Shown in pieces: positions 35,225 through 44,707 of a DNA stretch of 53,195 bases. The DNA lies in contig NZ_JAECZA010000022.1 of NCBI RefSeq assembly GCF_016056275.1, positions 1 to 53,195 on the forward strand. The letters are read 5' to 3'. Made by a program: the position numbers and the translations under genes. Below the pieces are notes generated by a model. That model worked only from the letters and a program-made list of their open reading frames with translations, was not told the DNA's origin and did no database searches. This stretch comes from Dendronalium phyllosphericum CENA369 (lineage in GTDB: Bacteria > Cyanobacteriota > Cyanobacteriia > Cyanobacteriales > Nostocaceae). Position 1 is the first letter of the stretch, and each line of letters begins with the position of its first letter.

Positions 35225-35998
35225 ATGCGGATATTCCGTCTTGAGGCACTCTCAGACAACTATATCTTCTTGTTGCACGAACCCAAACAAAATATTGCCG
35301 CTGTTGTCGATCCAGCTGAGGCCGAACCAGTATTAAACAAACTTGCAGAACTTAAAGCAGAGTTAGTCGCAATTTTTAATACGCACCATCATAATGACCA
35401 CGTAGGCGGTAACAAAAAGTTAATCCAACACTTCCCAAAAGTGATAGTTTATGGTGGAGCCGAGGATCGCGGCAGAATTCCCGGACAGCAGGTGTTTTTA
35501 CAACAAGGCGATCGCGTTGAGTTTGGCGATCGCGTAGCTAATGTTATCTTTGTACCCGGACACACCCGCGCTCACATTGCTTATTACTTTCCTCCTACCC
35601 TATCCAGCGAACCAGGGGAATTATTCTGTGGCGATACCTTATTTGCTGGCGGTTGCGGTCGTCTGTTTGAAGGTACACCTACTCAAATGGTAGATTCTCT
35701 AAATAAACTGCGCTCTTTACCAGATGATACCCATGTTTGGTGCGCTCACGAATATACTTTAAACAATTTGCGATTTGCCCTCACTGTAGATAGTGAAAAT
35801 ACGGAGTTACAAAGGCGCTTCAATGAAGTCAAAGTCCTCCGCAGCCGAGGAGAAGCTACCGTTCCCTCGCTGCTGGCTGTCGAGAAGCGCACCAATCCAT
35901 TTTTACGCTGGGAGCAACCATCATTACAATCATCTGCCAAGAGTAACGATCCAGTGCAAACATTTGCCCGTATACGGGGAATGAAAGACAAATTTTAG
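35225..35998 (+). CDS. gloB: Hydroxyacylglutathione hydrolase (glyoxalase II)
   Basis: This 257-residue metallo-beta-lactamase-fold enzyme hydrolyses S-lactoylglutathione, the last step of methylglyoxal detoxification. The binuclear metal site is complete: [13 protein letters not shown] (THxHxDH), [27 protein letters not shown] and [14 protein letters not shown]; the last stretch is specific to glyoxalase II. ATG at 35225 has a GGGAGG ribosome site and gives the expected [13 protein letters not shown]; the in-frame extension to 35180 is not needed. The GH10 gene follows after 16 bases on the same strand, so they may share a transcript despite unrelated functions. Confidence 0.93.
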   Translation: MRIFRLEALSDNYIFLLHEPKQNIAAVVDPAEAEPVLNKLAELKAELVAIFNTHHHNDHVGGNKKLIQHFPKVIVYGGAEDRGRIPGQQVFLQQGDRVEFGDRVANVIFVPGHTRAHIAYYFPPTLSSEPGELFCGDTLFAGGCGRLFEGTPTQMVDSLNKLRSLPDDTHVWCAHEYTLNNLRFALTVDSENTELQRRFNEVKVLRSRGEATVPSLLAVEKRTNPFLRWEQPSLQSSAKSNDPVQTFARIRGMKDKF

Positions 35999-36014
35999 TC
36001 ATAGGGTAGTCCCA

Positions 36015-37187
36015 ATGAAAACTTACCGGAGAAAATTTTTAAAAAGAGCAGGATATACAACTCTTTCTAGTTTATTAATGATGGGGTGTTTCCAAAAAGA
36101 AAAGGAAAAAGATAACCATAGCATGGATGCTGCTATGGCAAATTATAAAAATATAAATACGAGTTCTCCCCTTCGGCAATTAGCTGCCACAAAAGGAAAA
36201 CTCTATGGTACGGCAATTTCTAGCGAATTTTTGCAAAAAGAGCCGGATTACGCTAAATTAATAGCTCGTGAATGTTCGATCGTCACACCTAATGGCGAAT
36301 TAAAATGGAACGCCACTGAACCGCAACCAGGAAATTTTACTTTTGAATTGGCAGATGCGATCGCAGATTTCTGCCAAAAGCATAATATTGCATTGCATGG
36401 GCATACTCTTTTCTGGCACATAGGAAACCCAGATTGGGTTTCTTACCCGCCTACTCTCAAGATACTCGAACGGCATGTTAAGGGTGTAATGGGACATTAT
36501 CGTAATAGCCCAGTTTTAAAGTCTTGGGATATTGCTAATGAAATTATTGCTGACAGCGAACAGGAAACTGACAACCCCTATGGTTTGCGTAAAGGGGTAA
36601 AACCAGAATTGATTCGAGACTTATTTTTAATTGCGGCTTCAGTTGATAGCAGCAAGGAATTTTACCTCAATGATTTTGCCATTGAAGGTGCTACATGGAA
36701 ATCGGCGCATTTCTTAAAAATGGTGGAATATCTTAAGAATAGTGGGGTTAAAATTGACAGGGCAGGTATCCAATCACATTTATGGTTTTCTACGAACTAT
36801 CCTTTTGACGAAAAAGGATTTAGCAACGTCTTAAAACGGCTTAAAGACCTTGAAGTTAAACCAGTAATTACTGAATTAGATATTATTATTGATACCCCAC
36901 TGCCCAATAGTATCCAAAAGCTCGATCGAATGGTTGCTAACAGTTACAAGCAATATCTTGACCTGTGCTTTGCAGCTGGAGTTGATACTGTAATTACATG
37001 GGGACTTAGCGATCGCCATACCTGGATACGTCATCCTGACTGGATGCCAAAAAAATTTAAGGACAATCCAGCCTTCCATAAATTTCTGCGTCCACTTCCC
37101 TTCGATGAGAATCTGCAACCTAAACTTGCTCGTAATGCTATTGCACAGGCTTTACAGCAAGCAACTCCTTCAGTAAGAAGAAAATAA
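36015..37187 (+). CDS. GH10 endo-1,4-beta-xylanase-type lipoprotein
   Basis: This 390-residue glycoside hydrolase of family 10 has an N-terminus MKTYRRKFLKRAGYTTLSSL with a twin-arginine-like RRKFLK stretch and ends in a lipobox LLMMGC, so the protein is exported and lipid-anchored. The (beta/alpha)8 barrel shows WNATEPQPGNFTFELAD, LHGHTLFWH, SWDIANEIIAD (acid/base Glu176), and VKPVITELDI (nucleophile Glu287). Both catalytic glutamates are present, so activity on a beta-1,4-linked xylan-like or mixed polymer is likely. Cyanobacteria make no plant xylan. Its place between the two halves of the polysaccharide region suggests trimming or remodelling of the cell's own polymer; that is inference. 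Confidence 0.9.
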   Translation: MKTYRRKFLKRAGYTTLSSLLMMGCFQKEKEKDNHSMDAAMANYKNINTSSPLRQLAATKGKLYGTAISSEFLQKEPDYAKLIARECSIVTPNGELKWNATEPQPGNFTFELADAIADFCQKHNIALHGHTLFWHIGNPDWVSYPPTLKILERHVKGVMGHYRNSPVLKSWDIANEIIADSEQETDNPYGLRKGVKPELIRDLFLIAASVDSSKEFYLNDFAIEGATWKSAHFLKMVEYLKNSGVKIDRAGIQSHLWFSTNYPFDEKGFSNVLKRLKDLEVKPVITELDIIIDTPLPNSIQKLDRMVANSYKQYLDLCFAAGVDTVITWGLSDRHTWIRHPDWMPKKFKDNPAFHKFLRPLPFDENLQPKLARNAIAQALQQATPSVRRK

Positions 37188-37209
37188 CACTAATTACGAA
37201 TTTTGCAAA

Positions 37210-37246
37210 GTTGGTTTGAATCCTCGCATTTTTAGGAAAAACCAAC
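37210..37246. terminator. Hairpin between convergent genes
   Basis: GTTGGTTT (37210-37217) pairs with AAACCAAC (37239-37246), with an inner TCCT/AGGA stem. It lies 22 bases after the GH10 stop. No T-run follows on the + strand, so the termination role is plausible rather than certain. Confidence 0.45.
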
Positions 37247-37434
37247 CTATTAAGCTATTTACTAGCGATCGTATCTACTAAGTTACACTGCTTAGACTCA
37301 GTTGAATAACTTAGGGAAGGCAGCATGTAGATGACTTCACCTAAGTCAATTTCATAAACTAATTATCTCCCTAAAACTCAACTGGTAACCGTAGCATGAT
37401 TTTTGTAACCTTATTGGTTTGGGGTAGGCTGTAA

Positions 37435-38865
37435 TCAATGCGCGCCTGTCTTTTGTAGAACAACTTTAACAGTTTGCAACAAAATTTTTAAATCAAGCCA
37501 TATCGACCAATTTTCAATGTAATCCATATCTAATTTGAATGCGTCTTCAAAATTGTCAATGTTTGAACGTCCGGAAACCTGCCACAAGCCAGTAATACCA
37601 GGCAGAACTTCTTGGCGAATAAAATGGTTGGTTTTAAACTTCTTGACATCGCGGATAGGTAAAGGACGAGGCCCGACGAGGCTCATTTCTCCAAGAAAAA
37701 CATTAAACAATTGTGGCAATTCATCCAAACTGTAAAGGCGCAAGTATTTACCAACTTTAGTAATGCGAGGGTCATCTTTCATTTTAAAAAAGACACCATC
37801 TTTCATCTCATTTTTAGCTTCTAAAGAAGCTTGGATTTTTTCAGCATTTGTAACCATTGTCCGGAATTTCCAAATTTGGAATTCTTTACCATGTAATCCA
37901 ATTCGTTTTTGTCTAAAAAATATCGGCCCGCGAGAATCTAACTTAATTATGAGAGCGATCGCCAAGTATACAGGTAAAAGTAGGAAAATCAAAGTAATGG
38001 AAAAACACAGATCGAAAAATCGCTTCATCCAAAAATCACCACCAACAATGATTGGCGCAGGGATTGTTGGATAAAAAACTTCTCCAATCATGTCAAAGGT
38101 AGATTTAGGAAGAGAAAATTCGCTCATTGTTGGCAGCATCCGAAGCGTAATTCCAGCATTATAAAAATGCCAACAAAGGAATAAACGATTTTTGATTGTA
38201 TCCCAAGAGACAAAAACTTCATCTACATTTTGACTGCGAAGGTATTCAAAAGTCGTTTCTCTATTACCCAAATCTAGACATCTAGAGTTTGCGTAACCTT
38301 GAATTGCAAAGTAATTCTGTCGTTCCAACAGCTTTATATAATAAGGTTCTTTTTCTTGCTCGTCAGCAATGATAAAAATTCTATGCCGTACTGCACCTCT
38401 TTGACGTACAAAGTTAGTAAACAAGTTAAATAAATAACGAACACTACAGATGAAAACTATAGACAGCAACCAATATATGAGATAACTTGAGTACGAAATA
38501 TGGCTATTTGGTTTATAAAGAAAGTCTATAAATAACAAAAGTAGAGATGATAAAGAAATTGCTTTAACAACACCTAAATAATTACGGCGATGAATACCTG
38601 CTTTATAAAGGTTTGTTGTTTGAAAGATAGCAATTGTTAAGCTGACATTTAGCAGCACAAATGATGAATTTTGTATTGAGAAAAAATCAAATGGCGTACC
38701 ATATAAAATTGCTAAATTCCATGCAGAGCTTATAAATATTGCGTCTAGAAAAATAAGTGTTACTACACGCATTAATCGGATAAACAATCCTCTCTGTATG
38801 CTTAAATTTTTCGCTGAACGTAAATCAGGTTTAAAACTTGCTATCGAAATGTTGCTGTAAACCAT
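37435..38865 (-). CDS. Polyprenyl-phosphate glycosylphosphotransferase (initiating enzyme, WbaP/CpsE type)
   Basis: This enzyme transfers a sugar-1-phosphate from a UDP-sugar to undecaprenyl phosphate, starting repeat-unit synthesis. The N-terminal half has about four membrane helices and a CoA-binding-like domain (HRIFIIADEQEKEP). The C-terminal catalytic domain contains RFFDLCFSITLIFLLLP, the reactive GPIFFRQKRIGLHGKEFQIWKFRTM, YSLDELPQLFNVFLGEMSLVGPRP and PGITGLWQVSGRS. All are standard bacterial sugar transferase motifs. The ATG at 38865 is preferred to TTG at 38889 because GGAGG lies about ten bases before it. It is the last gene of the right-hand minus-strand block. Confidence 0.93.
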   Translation of the reverse strand: MVYSNISIASFKPDLRSAKNLSIQRGLFIRLMRVVTLIFLDAIFISSAWNLAILYGTPFDFFSIQNSSFVLLNVSLTIAIFQTTNLYKAGIHRRNYLGVVKAISLSSLLLLFIDFLYKPNSHISYSSYLIYWLLSIVFICSVRYLFNLFTNFVRQRGAVRHRIFIIADEQEKEPYYIKLLERQNYFAIQGYANSRCLDLGNRETTFEYLRSQNVDEVFVSWDTIKNRLFLCWHFYNAGITLRMLPTMSEFSLPKSTFDMIGEVFYPTIPAPIIVGGDFWMKRFFDLCFSITLIFLLLPVYLAIALIIKLDSRGPIFFRQKRIGLHGKEFQIWKFRTMVTNAEKIQASLEAKNEMKDGVFFKMKDDPRITKVGKYLRLYSLDELPQLFNVFLGEMSLVGPRPLPIRDVKKFKTNHFIRQEVLPGITGLWQVSGRSNIDNFEDAFKLDMDYIENWSIWLDLKILLQTVKVVLQKTGAH

Positions 38866-39164
38866 AATTATGTGACCTCCCAATGTCAATAAGAATAAAA
38901 TCTGTTCGTAACAGTATAGTTAGGATGAAAATGAACGCGAAAACATACCAGACGTAATGTGTGGATATACGTCAAGTAAATTTTTTATAAACAATTAAAA
39001 GCCTGAAAAAATTGATATTTACATATAGTTAAGCTTTTTAGCCAATCAAATAATTTTGCTGTAGCGTTGACTTTTATATGCAAACTTCAATATCATCTTC
39101 ACAAAGATTAAAGTTGATATAATGTACTGAATATTAAAAATTAAGCCTTAAAAATAGCAGTTTA

Positions 39165-39938
39165 TTACTTCGATTGAGTTTGCAAACTCCAAATTTCTTG
39201 TAGTAATAAAGTGCATACAAACCAAGGCTCAAGTAAATAACGTTTCCATAGTCTTTTCGGTTCGCTTAACAACCGATACAACCATTCCAAACCCAATTTT
39301 CCCATCCAGCGGGGAGGAGTGGGTATTGCTCCTGCAACATAGTCAATGCAAGCTCCACTAGGTAAGATAGCATTGGTGTGGATATGTTCGAGATTTTTAT
39401 AAATCCAATGTTCTTGACGTGGCATACCCATCCCCACCATTAATACATGGGGTTTGTAAGCATTAATTGCAGCTAGAACAGCAAGATTCTCTTGACTATC
39501 TTTACCCATATCAAAGTAGCCATGAGCGCAAGCAATTTGTAAACCAGGAAACTTCTGGCGCAAAATACTCGCTCCTTGTTCAGCAACTCCTGGCTTTGAA
39601 CCTAAATAGAATACACGCCAGTTTTTATTAGCTGCTTCCATCATCAGAGGCCATATCCAGTCGGCATAGGTTACTCTTTGTTCTCGTTTTATGGGAAAAC
39701 CTAACAGTTTTCCAAGTAACACCAAAGGCATACCATCAATATGTATATATTCTGCTTTTTCATAAAAAGCTTGCATTTTTGGATCTTTATGAAAGAGATA
39801 AAGACTATGCAAATTGTGATTAGCAATAATCCATTTCTTATTTCGCTCAATGGATTCTTCAATCAATAAATTCAACTCAGGAATCGAGAGTGCATTGACT
39901 TGAACTCCAAGAAGTTTATAAGAAGATCGCTTCTTCAT
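39165..39938 (-). CDS. WecG/TagA/CpsF-family glycosyltransferase (GT26)
   Basis: The 257-residue protein is a GT26 enzyme that adds the second sugar to a polyprenyl-pyrophosphate-linked acceptor, as TagA and WecG do. Diagnostic stretches are IANHNLHSLYLFHKD, HIDGMPLVLLGKLLG, RVTYADWIWPLM, VFYLGSKPGVAEQG, LMVGMGMPRQEHWIYKN and IPTPPRWMGKLGLEWLYRLLSEP. It sits next to the initiating phosphotransferase, as expected for early-acting enzymes. About 300 AT-rich bases lie between the two. Confidence 0.92.
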   Translation of the reverse strand: MKKRSSYKLLGVQVNALSIPELNLLIEESIERNKKWIIANHNLHSLYLFHKDPKMQAFYEKAEYIHIDGMPLVLLGKLLGFPIKREQRVTYADWIWPLMMEAANKNWRVFYLGSKPGVAEQGASILRQKFPGLQIACAHGYFDMGKDSQENLAVLAAINAYKPHVLMVGMGMPRQEHWIYKNLEHIHTNAILPSGACIDYVAGAIPTPPRWMGKLGLEWLYRLLSEPKRLWKRYLLEPWFVCTLLLQEIWSLQTQSK

Positions 39939-40075
39939 GACTTAATTTTTCTTTTGGAAGTATGAAAGTTCTCACAGCAAAGCTGAATTTTTTCTTGTAA
40001 GGTTAGTTTAACATTAAACCCCGTAAATACACTAATTTGTTTTGGTTAAGTTTTTTTGGCGTTACGTAAAGATAA

Positions 40076-41233
40076 CTAGGACTTACTTGCTTTCATCAGT
40101 ATTTTTGCGATACTATGTGATTTAGCATCCCAAGAATATTTTTCTCTAACTAAGGTATATCCTGTATCTACCAAGAATTGATATTTATCAATATTTGAGG
40201 CTGCATCCAGCACTGTATCAGCTACTTCTTTACTAGAGTACCCTGTTATTAACAGATGTTCTAAGTGGCGAAATTCTTCTAAACCTCGCAAACCTTCTGG
40301 TGTTGATACAACTAAATTTTTACTAGCGAAATAATCTAATGCTTTATTGCGAGCGCCACCTGCTACTGCTTGCTTGGAAAATGGCAGTAAAGCAATGTCT
40401 GCATATTTCAGATGGGCAACAAAATCCTCTCGGTGAGACAAAAAACCCAAAAAAGAGATGTTAGAAGGAATTGGTTCTGAAATATCGCTACTATCCCTAC
40501 CTATGACGACAAAATGTACTTTTTCCTGATGGCTTTTTAGGTGGTTAGCAACCTCAAGAGTCATTGATACTGACATATCATTAGTTGGAAATTGAAATGT
40601 TTTCGGAGCAATCAGAACTACTACTTTCGCAGGTCTGAATGCTTGATATGGGTCTTTATCCAAATGAGAGTCAATATTTATAAAATCTTCTGCCACTCCA
40701 TTCCCAACGCAATAAATCTGCTGCGGAGTTTTACCATACCACTCGGAAATTAGTTTAGGTGTTGATTCACCTGCTGCAATAATCGGACTACCAGAGAATA
40801 TCAAAATTCCCTGAGCTATATATGTTTTAATACATTGGGCAAACTCTTTGAAAGGATTAGCAACTGAAAACAAGCGCGTCCAGTATTCATACGCTGAAAA
40901 AGTATGAAAGTCTAATACAAGAGAGCAATTACTATGTTTTTTAAGCTTATATTTGTATGAGATTAAAGCAGCTAATCCAGGTAAGGTTTCTTGAGCATAG
41001 ATGATATCTGGACAAAACTCATCAATGCACTTTTGTATATTTTGAATATATGACTTTAGGCTTCTTGAACCAATAGAAATAGATGAGGCATAATTAACAG
41101 ATGAACAATCTAAGCCTAACTGACAGACTTCAAAGTATTTAGTAAGATACTGACCCAGATAAAAAGGCCTAGTAAAAGCACCAAATGGTTGACTGGAATC
41201 GAGGGTTGAGACAATTAGTAAGCGTTTACCCAT
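40076..41233 (-). CDS. GT4-like glycosyltransferase
   Basis: This 385-residue GT-B protein has the donor-domain pattern VVLIAPKTFQFPTNDMSVSM, HFVVIGRDSS, ISFLGFLSHREDFVAHLKYA and ADIALLPFSKQAVAGGARNKALDYFASKN. The N-terminal domain includes PDIIYAQETLPGLAALI. ATG at 41233 (MGKRLLIVSTLDSS) is taken as start because the frame's first codon upstream (41260) is TTG without a ribosome site. It belongs to the polysaccharide block; sugar unknown. An 8-bp hairpin (41282-41302) sits just upstream. Confidence 0.82.
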   Translation of the reverse strand: MGKRLLIVSTLDSSQPFGAFTRPFYLGQYLTKYFEVCQLGLDCSSVNYASSISIGSRSLKSYIQNIQKCIDEFCPDIIYAQETLPGLAALISYKYKLKKHSNCSLVLDFHTFSAYEYWTRLFSVANPFKEFAQCIKTYIAQGILIFSGSPIIAAGESTPKLISEWYGKTPQQIYCVGNGVAEDFINIDSHLDKDPYQAFRPAKVVVLIAPKTFQFPTNDMSVSMTLEVANHLKSHQEKVHFVVIGRDSSDISEPIPSNISFLGFLSHREDFVAHLKYADIALLPFSKQAVAGGARNKALDYFASKNLVVSTPEGLRGLEEFRHLEHLLITGYSSKEVADTVLDAASNIDKYQFLVDTGYTLVREKYSWDAKSHSIAKILMKASKS

Positions 41234-41281
41234 AAAATTAATAATTGTTGATATTTTCAATATTTAGCTAGTTAATTTCTG

Positions 41282-41302
41282 AAACTGCAAGAAATGCAGT
41301 TT
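41282..41302. other. Perfect 8-bp hairpin in operon spacer
   Basis: aaactgca (41282-41289) and tgcagttt (41295-41302) enclose agaaa. It is in the 187-base spacer between two glycosyltransferase genes on the minus strand. No T-run follows, so it may stabilise or process the mRNA rather than terminate it. Confidence 0.4.
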
Positions 41303-41447
41303 ATTAGAATAGTTATGAGTAATCCAAAATTCATTAGCTCTATGTAGTCCTGATTCAAAGTAGGCTCCCAAAGCATTGAAAGCCTTGTCCTACAATTATT
41401 CAAATTAGAACTGCAAACTTGGCGAATGACTTTTGAGAAAGTATCTA

Positions 41448-42341
41448 TCAAAGTTTTAAGTTTCTTTTGTTGCTATCCTCAGCAAATGTTGGAGATGATG
41501 CCAAATTTTTGTAACCAATAGTTGCTCTGATATAAGGTAAAAACCAGTAAAATATCCAGAATGGGCCAGAGTGTCTGCTACAAAATACAGTCCAGGATTT
41601 TAATGGAAATCCTTTGATGTGCAATACCTTTTTCCAGCGTTCTAATATATTTAAATTGGTATCTACCCAACTATTACGGATAGAATTTTTGCTACAAGTG
41701 CCTATATATCCAGGAGCTATCCATATTTGACAACCTAATTTATGCGCTCTAAGCGCATAATCTAAATCTCCTAAGCTATGAACAAAGGCTGTATCAATAT
41801 TGCCAACTTTTGCGACGACGCTTTTAGGAATTAATACGCAGTTACCATACATAGCATCGCATTTTTGGACAACCGAACTTGGTTCTAGAAATTCAAATTT
41901 GTTAGAATACCACTTTTTAGATTTTAATGCTCCTCCATAGGTTGCTTTTCCCGTAATTGGATCTTTAGTTGAACCTACTACAATTGAATTGGGATAACCT
42001 TCTTCACTCAAATTTTGATAAATATGCAATAATTTATTTAAAGCATTGGCTTCTAAAAAAGTATCGTCATTCAACCATAAATAATAATCGTATTGATTTT
42101 TTATCGCTTCACCAAAGGCGAGATGCATCCCACCAACCCAGAATAAGTTGCCATTACCCTGAATAATTTTTACCTCTGGATATTGTGCTTTAACAGCTTC
42201 TGCCGTCCCATCAAAACTACCATCATCAGTTAAATAAACATCGAACTGATTTTTTTGCTGATATAAAGCTTGTAAACAAGCAATAGTTGTATCGCGCCTG
42301 TTATGACAGGTCATAATTACGGCTAGGTTAGCTTGCTTCAT
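41448..42341 (-). CDS. GT2-family glycosyltransferase
   Basis: This 297-residue inverting GT-A transferase of family 2 begins NLAVIMTCHNRRDTTIACL and has the nucleotide-binding and metal motifs VYLTDDGSFDGTAEAV and YYLWLNDDTFLEANAL. DAMYGNCVLIPKSVVAKVG and SLGDLDYALRAHKLG follow, typical of rhamnosyl- and related transferases. ATG at 42341 is favoured because GAGG lies eight bases before it, while the upstream frame starts with TTG at 42359. No membrane helices are evident apart from an aromatic-rich tail (FWIFYWFLPYI). Confidence 0.9.
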   Translation of the reverse strand: MKQANLAVIMTCHNRRDTTIACLQALYQQKNQFDVYLTDDGSFDGTAEAVKAQYPEVKIIQGNGNLFWVGGMHLAFGEAIKNQYDYYLWLNDDTFLEANALNKLLHIYQNLSEEGYPNSIVVGSTKDPITGKATYGGALKSKKWYSNKFEFLEPSSVVQKCDAMYGNCVLIPKSVVAKVGNIDTAFVHSLGDLDYALRAHKLGCQIWIAPGYIGTCSKNSIRNSWVDTNLNILERWKKVLHIKGFPLKSWTVFCSRHSGPFWIFYWFLPYIRATIGYKNLASSPTFAEDSNKRNLKL

Positions 42342-42421
42342 TTCGTTGACCTCAGACAATTTTTATAAAAGTACTGATGAAATAATAGACTTTGACATCA
42401 TTTGTATCGTTTATTGATTTT

Positions 42422-43438
42422 TCAAAGTTTAGCCATTTTTTCAATCCAACTACTTAAGTTAATATCTAAATTAAAATTTCGGAGTTTTTGTTCCATTCTT
42501 CTGATTGCTAACATATAACGATGCATAACTGATGTTCGAGGCATATTCAGTCTGACAACTTCTTTAGATAACCATTGATATCTATCTGAATTAATGTTGA
42601 AATTTTTTAATTTTTTGATTTGTGCATTCCAATCGTTGTAGAAAAATAAGTTAAAATAATGAATAGATATAATATCATCCCAATATCTCATTCGTAGTTT
42701 GTTTGATAAACGGTTATGTAAAGGTAAGGGATAACTATAATTAGGAGAAAAGTGTTCGACATTTTCTTCCAAAGCACATAAAGTTACAGATAAAACAGAC
42801 TGCTCAACAAAATAAATACCTTGGGGAGGAGTGATATCAAGGCGCATTATTTTTTCAAAATTCTTTTTCCAAGCTGTAAATATACCCGCACTCCTTCTCA
42901 CAGCAATTAATCCAGAATTCCAGTAAGCTCTAATTCTTTTATTACCTATTGGTGTGTCAACAAACACCTCACGCTTAACATCTAGAACTTCATATAGTTT
43001 TTGCCAGTACCATTCTTGAGGATCTCCCAAACCTGTAGAACCAATTCCCTGTCCATACTCAGGACGCATCCGAACGTTACAATTTTCTGGCAATAAGAAT
43101 TCTTTTGGCTCAGAGAAAAAACACTTGTCACTATCTAAAAAAACTAAGATTTCTGCATCAATATTTTGTTCTGCATAGGCACAAACTAAAGGCTTATTTG
43201 CTAAATAATATTCATGAAATTCTCGATTTATGGGAATTTGTTGATGAGTTACCTGTAAGGTCTCAAATGCTTGTTGGGTTTGTTTTGCTATTGGTTCACC
43301 GGCCCTAGGATGAAAACTATATATCGGTGTATTTTTTAATTTGCCGCAGAATTTACGAATACTTTCTGCAAGCATTAATGATTGACCTTCTAAACGACCA
43401 GGTTCTGTACAAATTACAAAAGCTATAGGTATTGACAT
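42422..43438 (-). CDS. Putative GT-A glycosyltransferase of unknown family
   Basis: This 338-residue protein resembles a nucleotide-sugar transferase fold: a first strand PIAFVICTEPGRLEGQSLML, a DxD in ILVFLDSDKCFF (Asp102/Asp104), and a loop NSGLIAVRRSAGIF. The family is not one I can name. It ends with basic, amphipathic helices (RYMLAIRRMEQKLRNF) that could bind the membrane. It lies among clear glycosyltransferases on the same strand, 22 bases after the next gene upstream, so it is very probably part of the same pathway. Confidence 0.65.
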   Translation of the reverse strand: MSIPIAFVICTEPGRLEGQSLMLAESIRKFCGKLKNTPIYSFHPRAGEPIAKQTQQAFETLQVTHQQIPINREFHEYYLANKPLVCAYAEQNIDAEILVFLDSDKCFFSEPKEFLLPENCNVRMRPEYGQGIGSTGLGDPQEWYWQKLYEVLDVKREVFVDTPIGNKRIRAYWNSGLIAVRRSAGIFTAWKKNFEKIMRLDITPPQGIYFVEQSVLSVTLCALEENVEHFSPNYSYPLPLHNRLSNKLRMRYWDDIISIHYFNLFFYNDWNAQIKKLKNFNINSDRYQWLSKEVVRLNMPRTSVMHRYMLAIRRMEQKLRNFNLDINLSSWIEKMAKL

Positions 43439-43459
43439 AAAAAGTATTTACAAGGTAAA

Positions 43460-44707
43460 TTATTGAATTAATATTTCCTGAAACAAAGCTGAATAACGAC
43501 GTGCTTGAAGTTCTAAAGTGAATTCTCTTTCTGCTTTTTCTCGAGCATAAAATGACAGTTTTTGCAGTCTCTGTTCATTTTCAAGTGCCCAGGTAATTCC
43601 TTTGACAAAATCTTTAACTTCATAAGGTTTAGCTAAATAGCCATTCTGCTGATGGTCTACAATATCTTTTAGACCAGTAGAATTAAATGCAACAACTGGA
43701 GTACCACAAGCAAGGGATTCAGAAGCTGTTTGTCCAAAAGATTCTTGCAGAGACGGTACAAGCATCAAATCAACTGCTGAGTAAACAGTTGCTAAGGATA
43801 TATCATCATGGAAGTGACCTAAGTAGTGTGTTTTGAAGCCTAATTCAGGTGAATTTTCGGTTTGAGATGCTCCAAAAATCACCACTTCCAAATCATCCTT
43901 CCAACCAGACTGACTTAACTCTTGGAGAGCTGGTACCAATAGATGAAACCCTTTATTTTTATCACTCGTTGCTTGTATTGCTCCAAAGAGAATCAGCTTC
44001 TTGTCTTGGGGTAGATTAAGCGCTTCGCGTGCAAAATGTTGATTAATGGGTCGATATTTTTGACTATCCAATCCGTGGGGAATTACCTCGATTCGCAAAT
44101 TCTGGAACAAAGTACTAGAACGAGCGCACTGTGCTAACCAATGACTTGGTGAAACCAAAGTTAAATTTAAATTTTTCCAAGCTTTTAGTTTGCGTTGCCA
44201 TACCCAACGAGATAAATCCCATTCATTGCTGCTGTTAAGTTGAGGACAAGCCCCACAGGATACTTTGTAGCGATCGCATTCTCCAGTAACGTGACATCCT
44301 CCAGTAAAACCCCACATATCATGGAGAGTCCAAACTAGAGGGCGCTTTAGTTTGGTGAATGTTTCTATTTGCATGAAACCTGCACTAATCCAATGCAAAT
44401 TGATGATATCCGGATTAATCTGAGCGACTTTAGGAATAACTCTATCTGGCAACCATTGAATAAAAAATGGCGTATTTTGCTTTTGACGATAAAACTTTAA
44501 TGGTAAAGCTTCTAATGTCAACTTTGCTTTGGCGATGCCTTGAAATAGTCTGATTTCAGGTGCAATTACTGTTCGATCGTTACTATATTTTTCATGGACT
44601 AGCATTTGTGACTGTAGTCCTATATCCCGTAACCCTGTGTGCAACCGATAAGCAGCCCTCGCTGCACCTCCACCAATATCATGCGTACTAAGATGTAAAA
44701 TTTTCAT
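43460..44707 (-). CDS. GT4-family glycosyltransferase with Cys-rich loop
   Basis: This 415-residue GT4 enzyme starts MKILHLSTHDIGGGAARAAY. The N-terminal domain has HDMWGFTGGCHVTGEC and SCGACPQL, a Cys-rich loop known from WcaC-like polysaccharide transferases that may bind zinc. The C-terminal domain has KLILFGAIQATSDKNKGFHL, ADLMLVPSLQESFGQTASES and ACGTPVVAFNSTGLKDIV, with the E-x7-E type donor site. The first 20 bases overlap the end of the Wzy gene upstream, implying coupled translation with the polymerase. Confidence 0.92.
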   Translation of the reverse strand: MKILHLSTHDIGGGAARAAYRLHTGLRDIGLQSQMLVHEKYSNDRTVIAPEIRLFQGIAKAKLTLEALPLKFYRQKQNTPFFIQWLPDRVIPKVAQINPDIINLHWISAGFMQIETFTKLKRPLVWTLHDMWGFTGGCHVTGECDRYKVSCGACPQLNSSNEWDLSRWVWQRKLKAWKNLNLTLVSPSHWLAQCARSSTLFQNLRIEVIPHGLDSQKYRPINQHFAREALNLPQDKKLILFGAIQATSDKNKGFHLLVPALQELSQSGWKDDLEVVIFGASQTENSPELGFKTHYLGHFHDDISLATVYSAVDLMLVPSLQESFGQTASESLACGTPVVAFNSTGLKDIVDHQQNGYLAKPYEVKDFVKGITWALENEQRLQKLSFYAREKAEREFTLELQARRYSALFQEILIQ

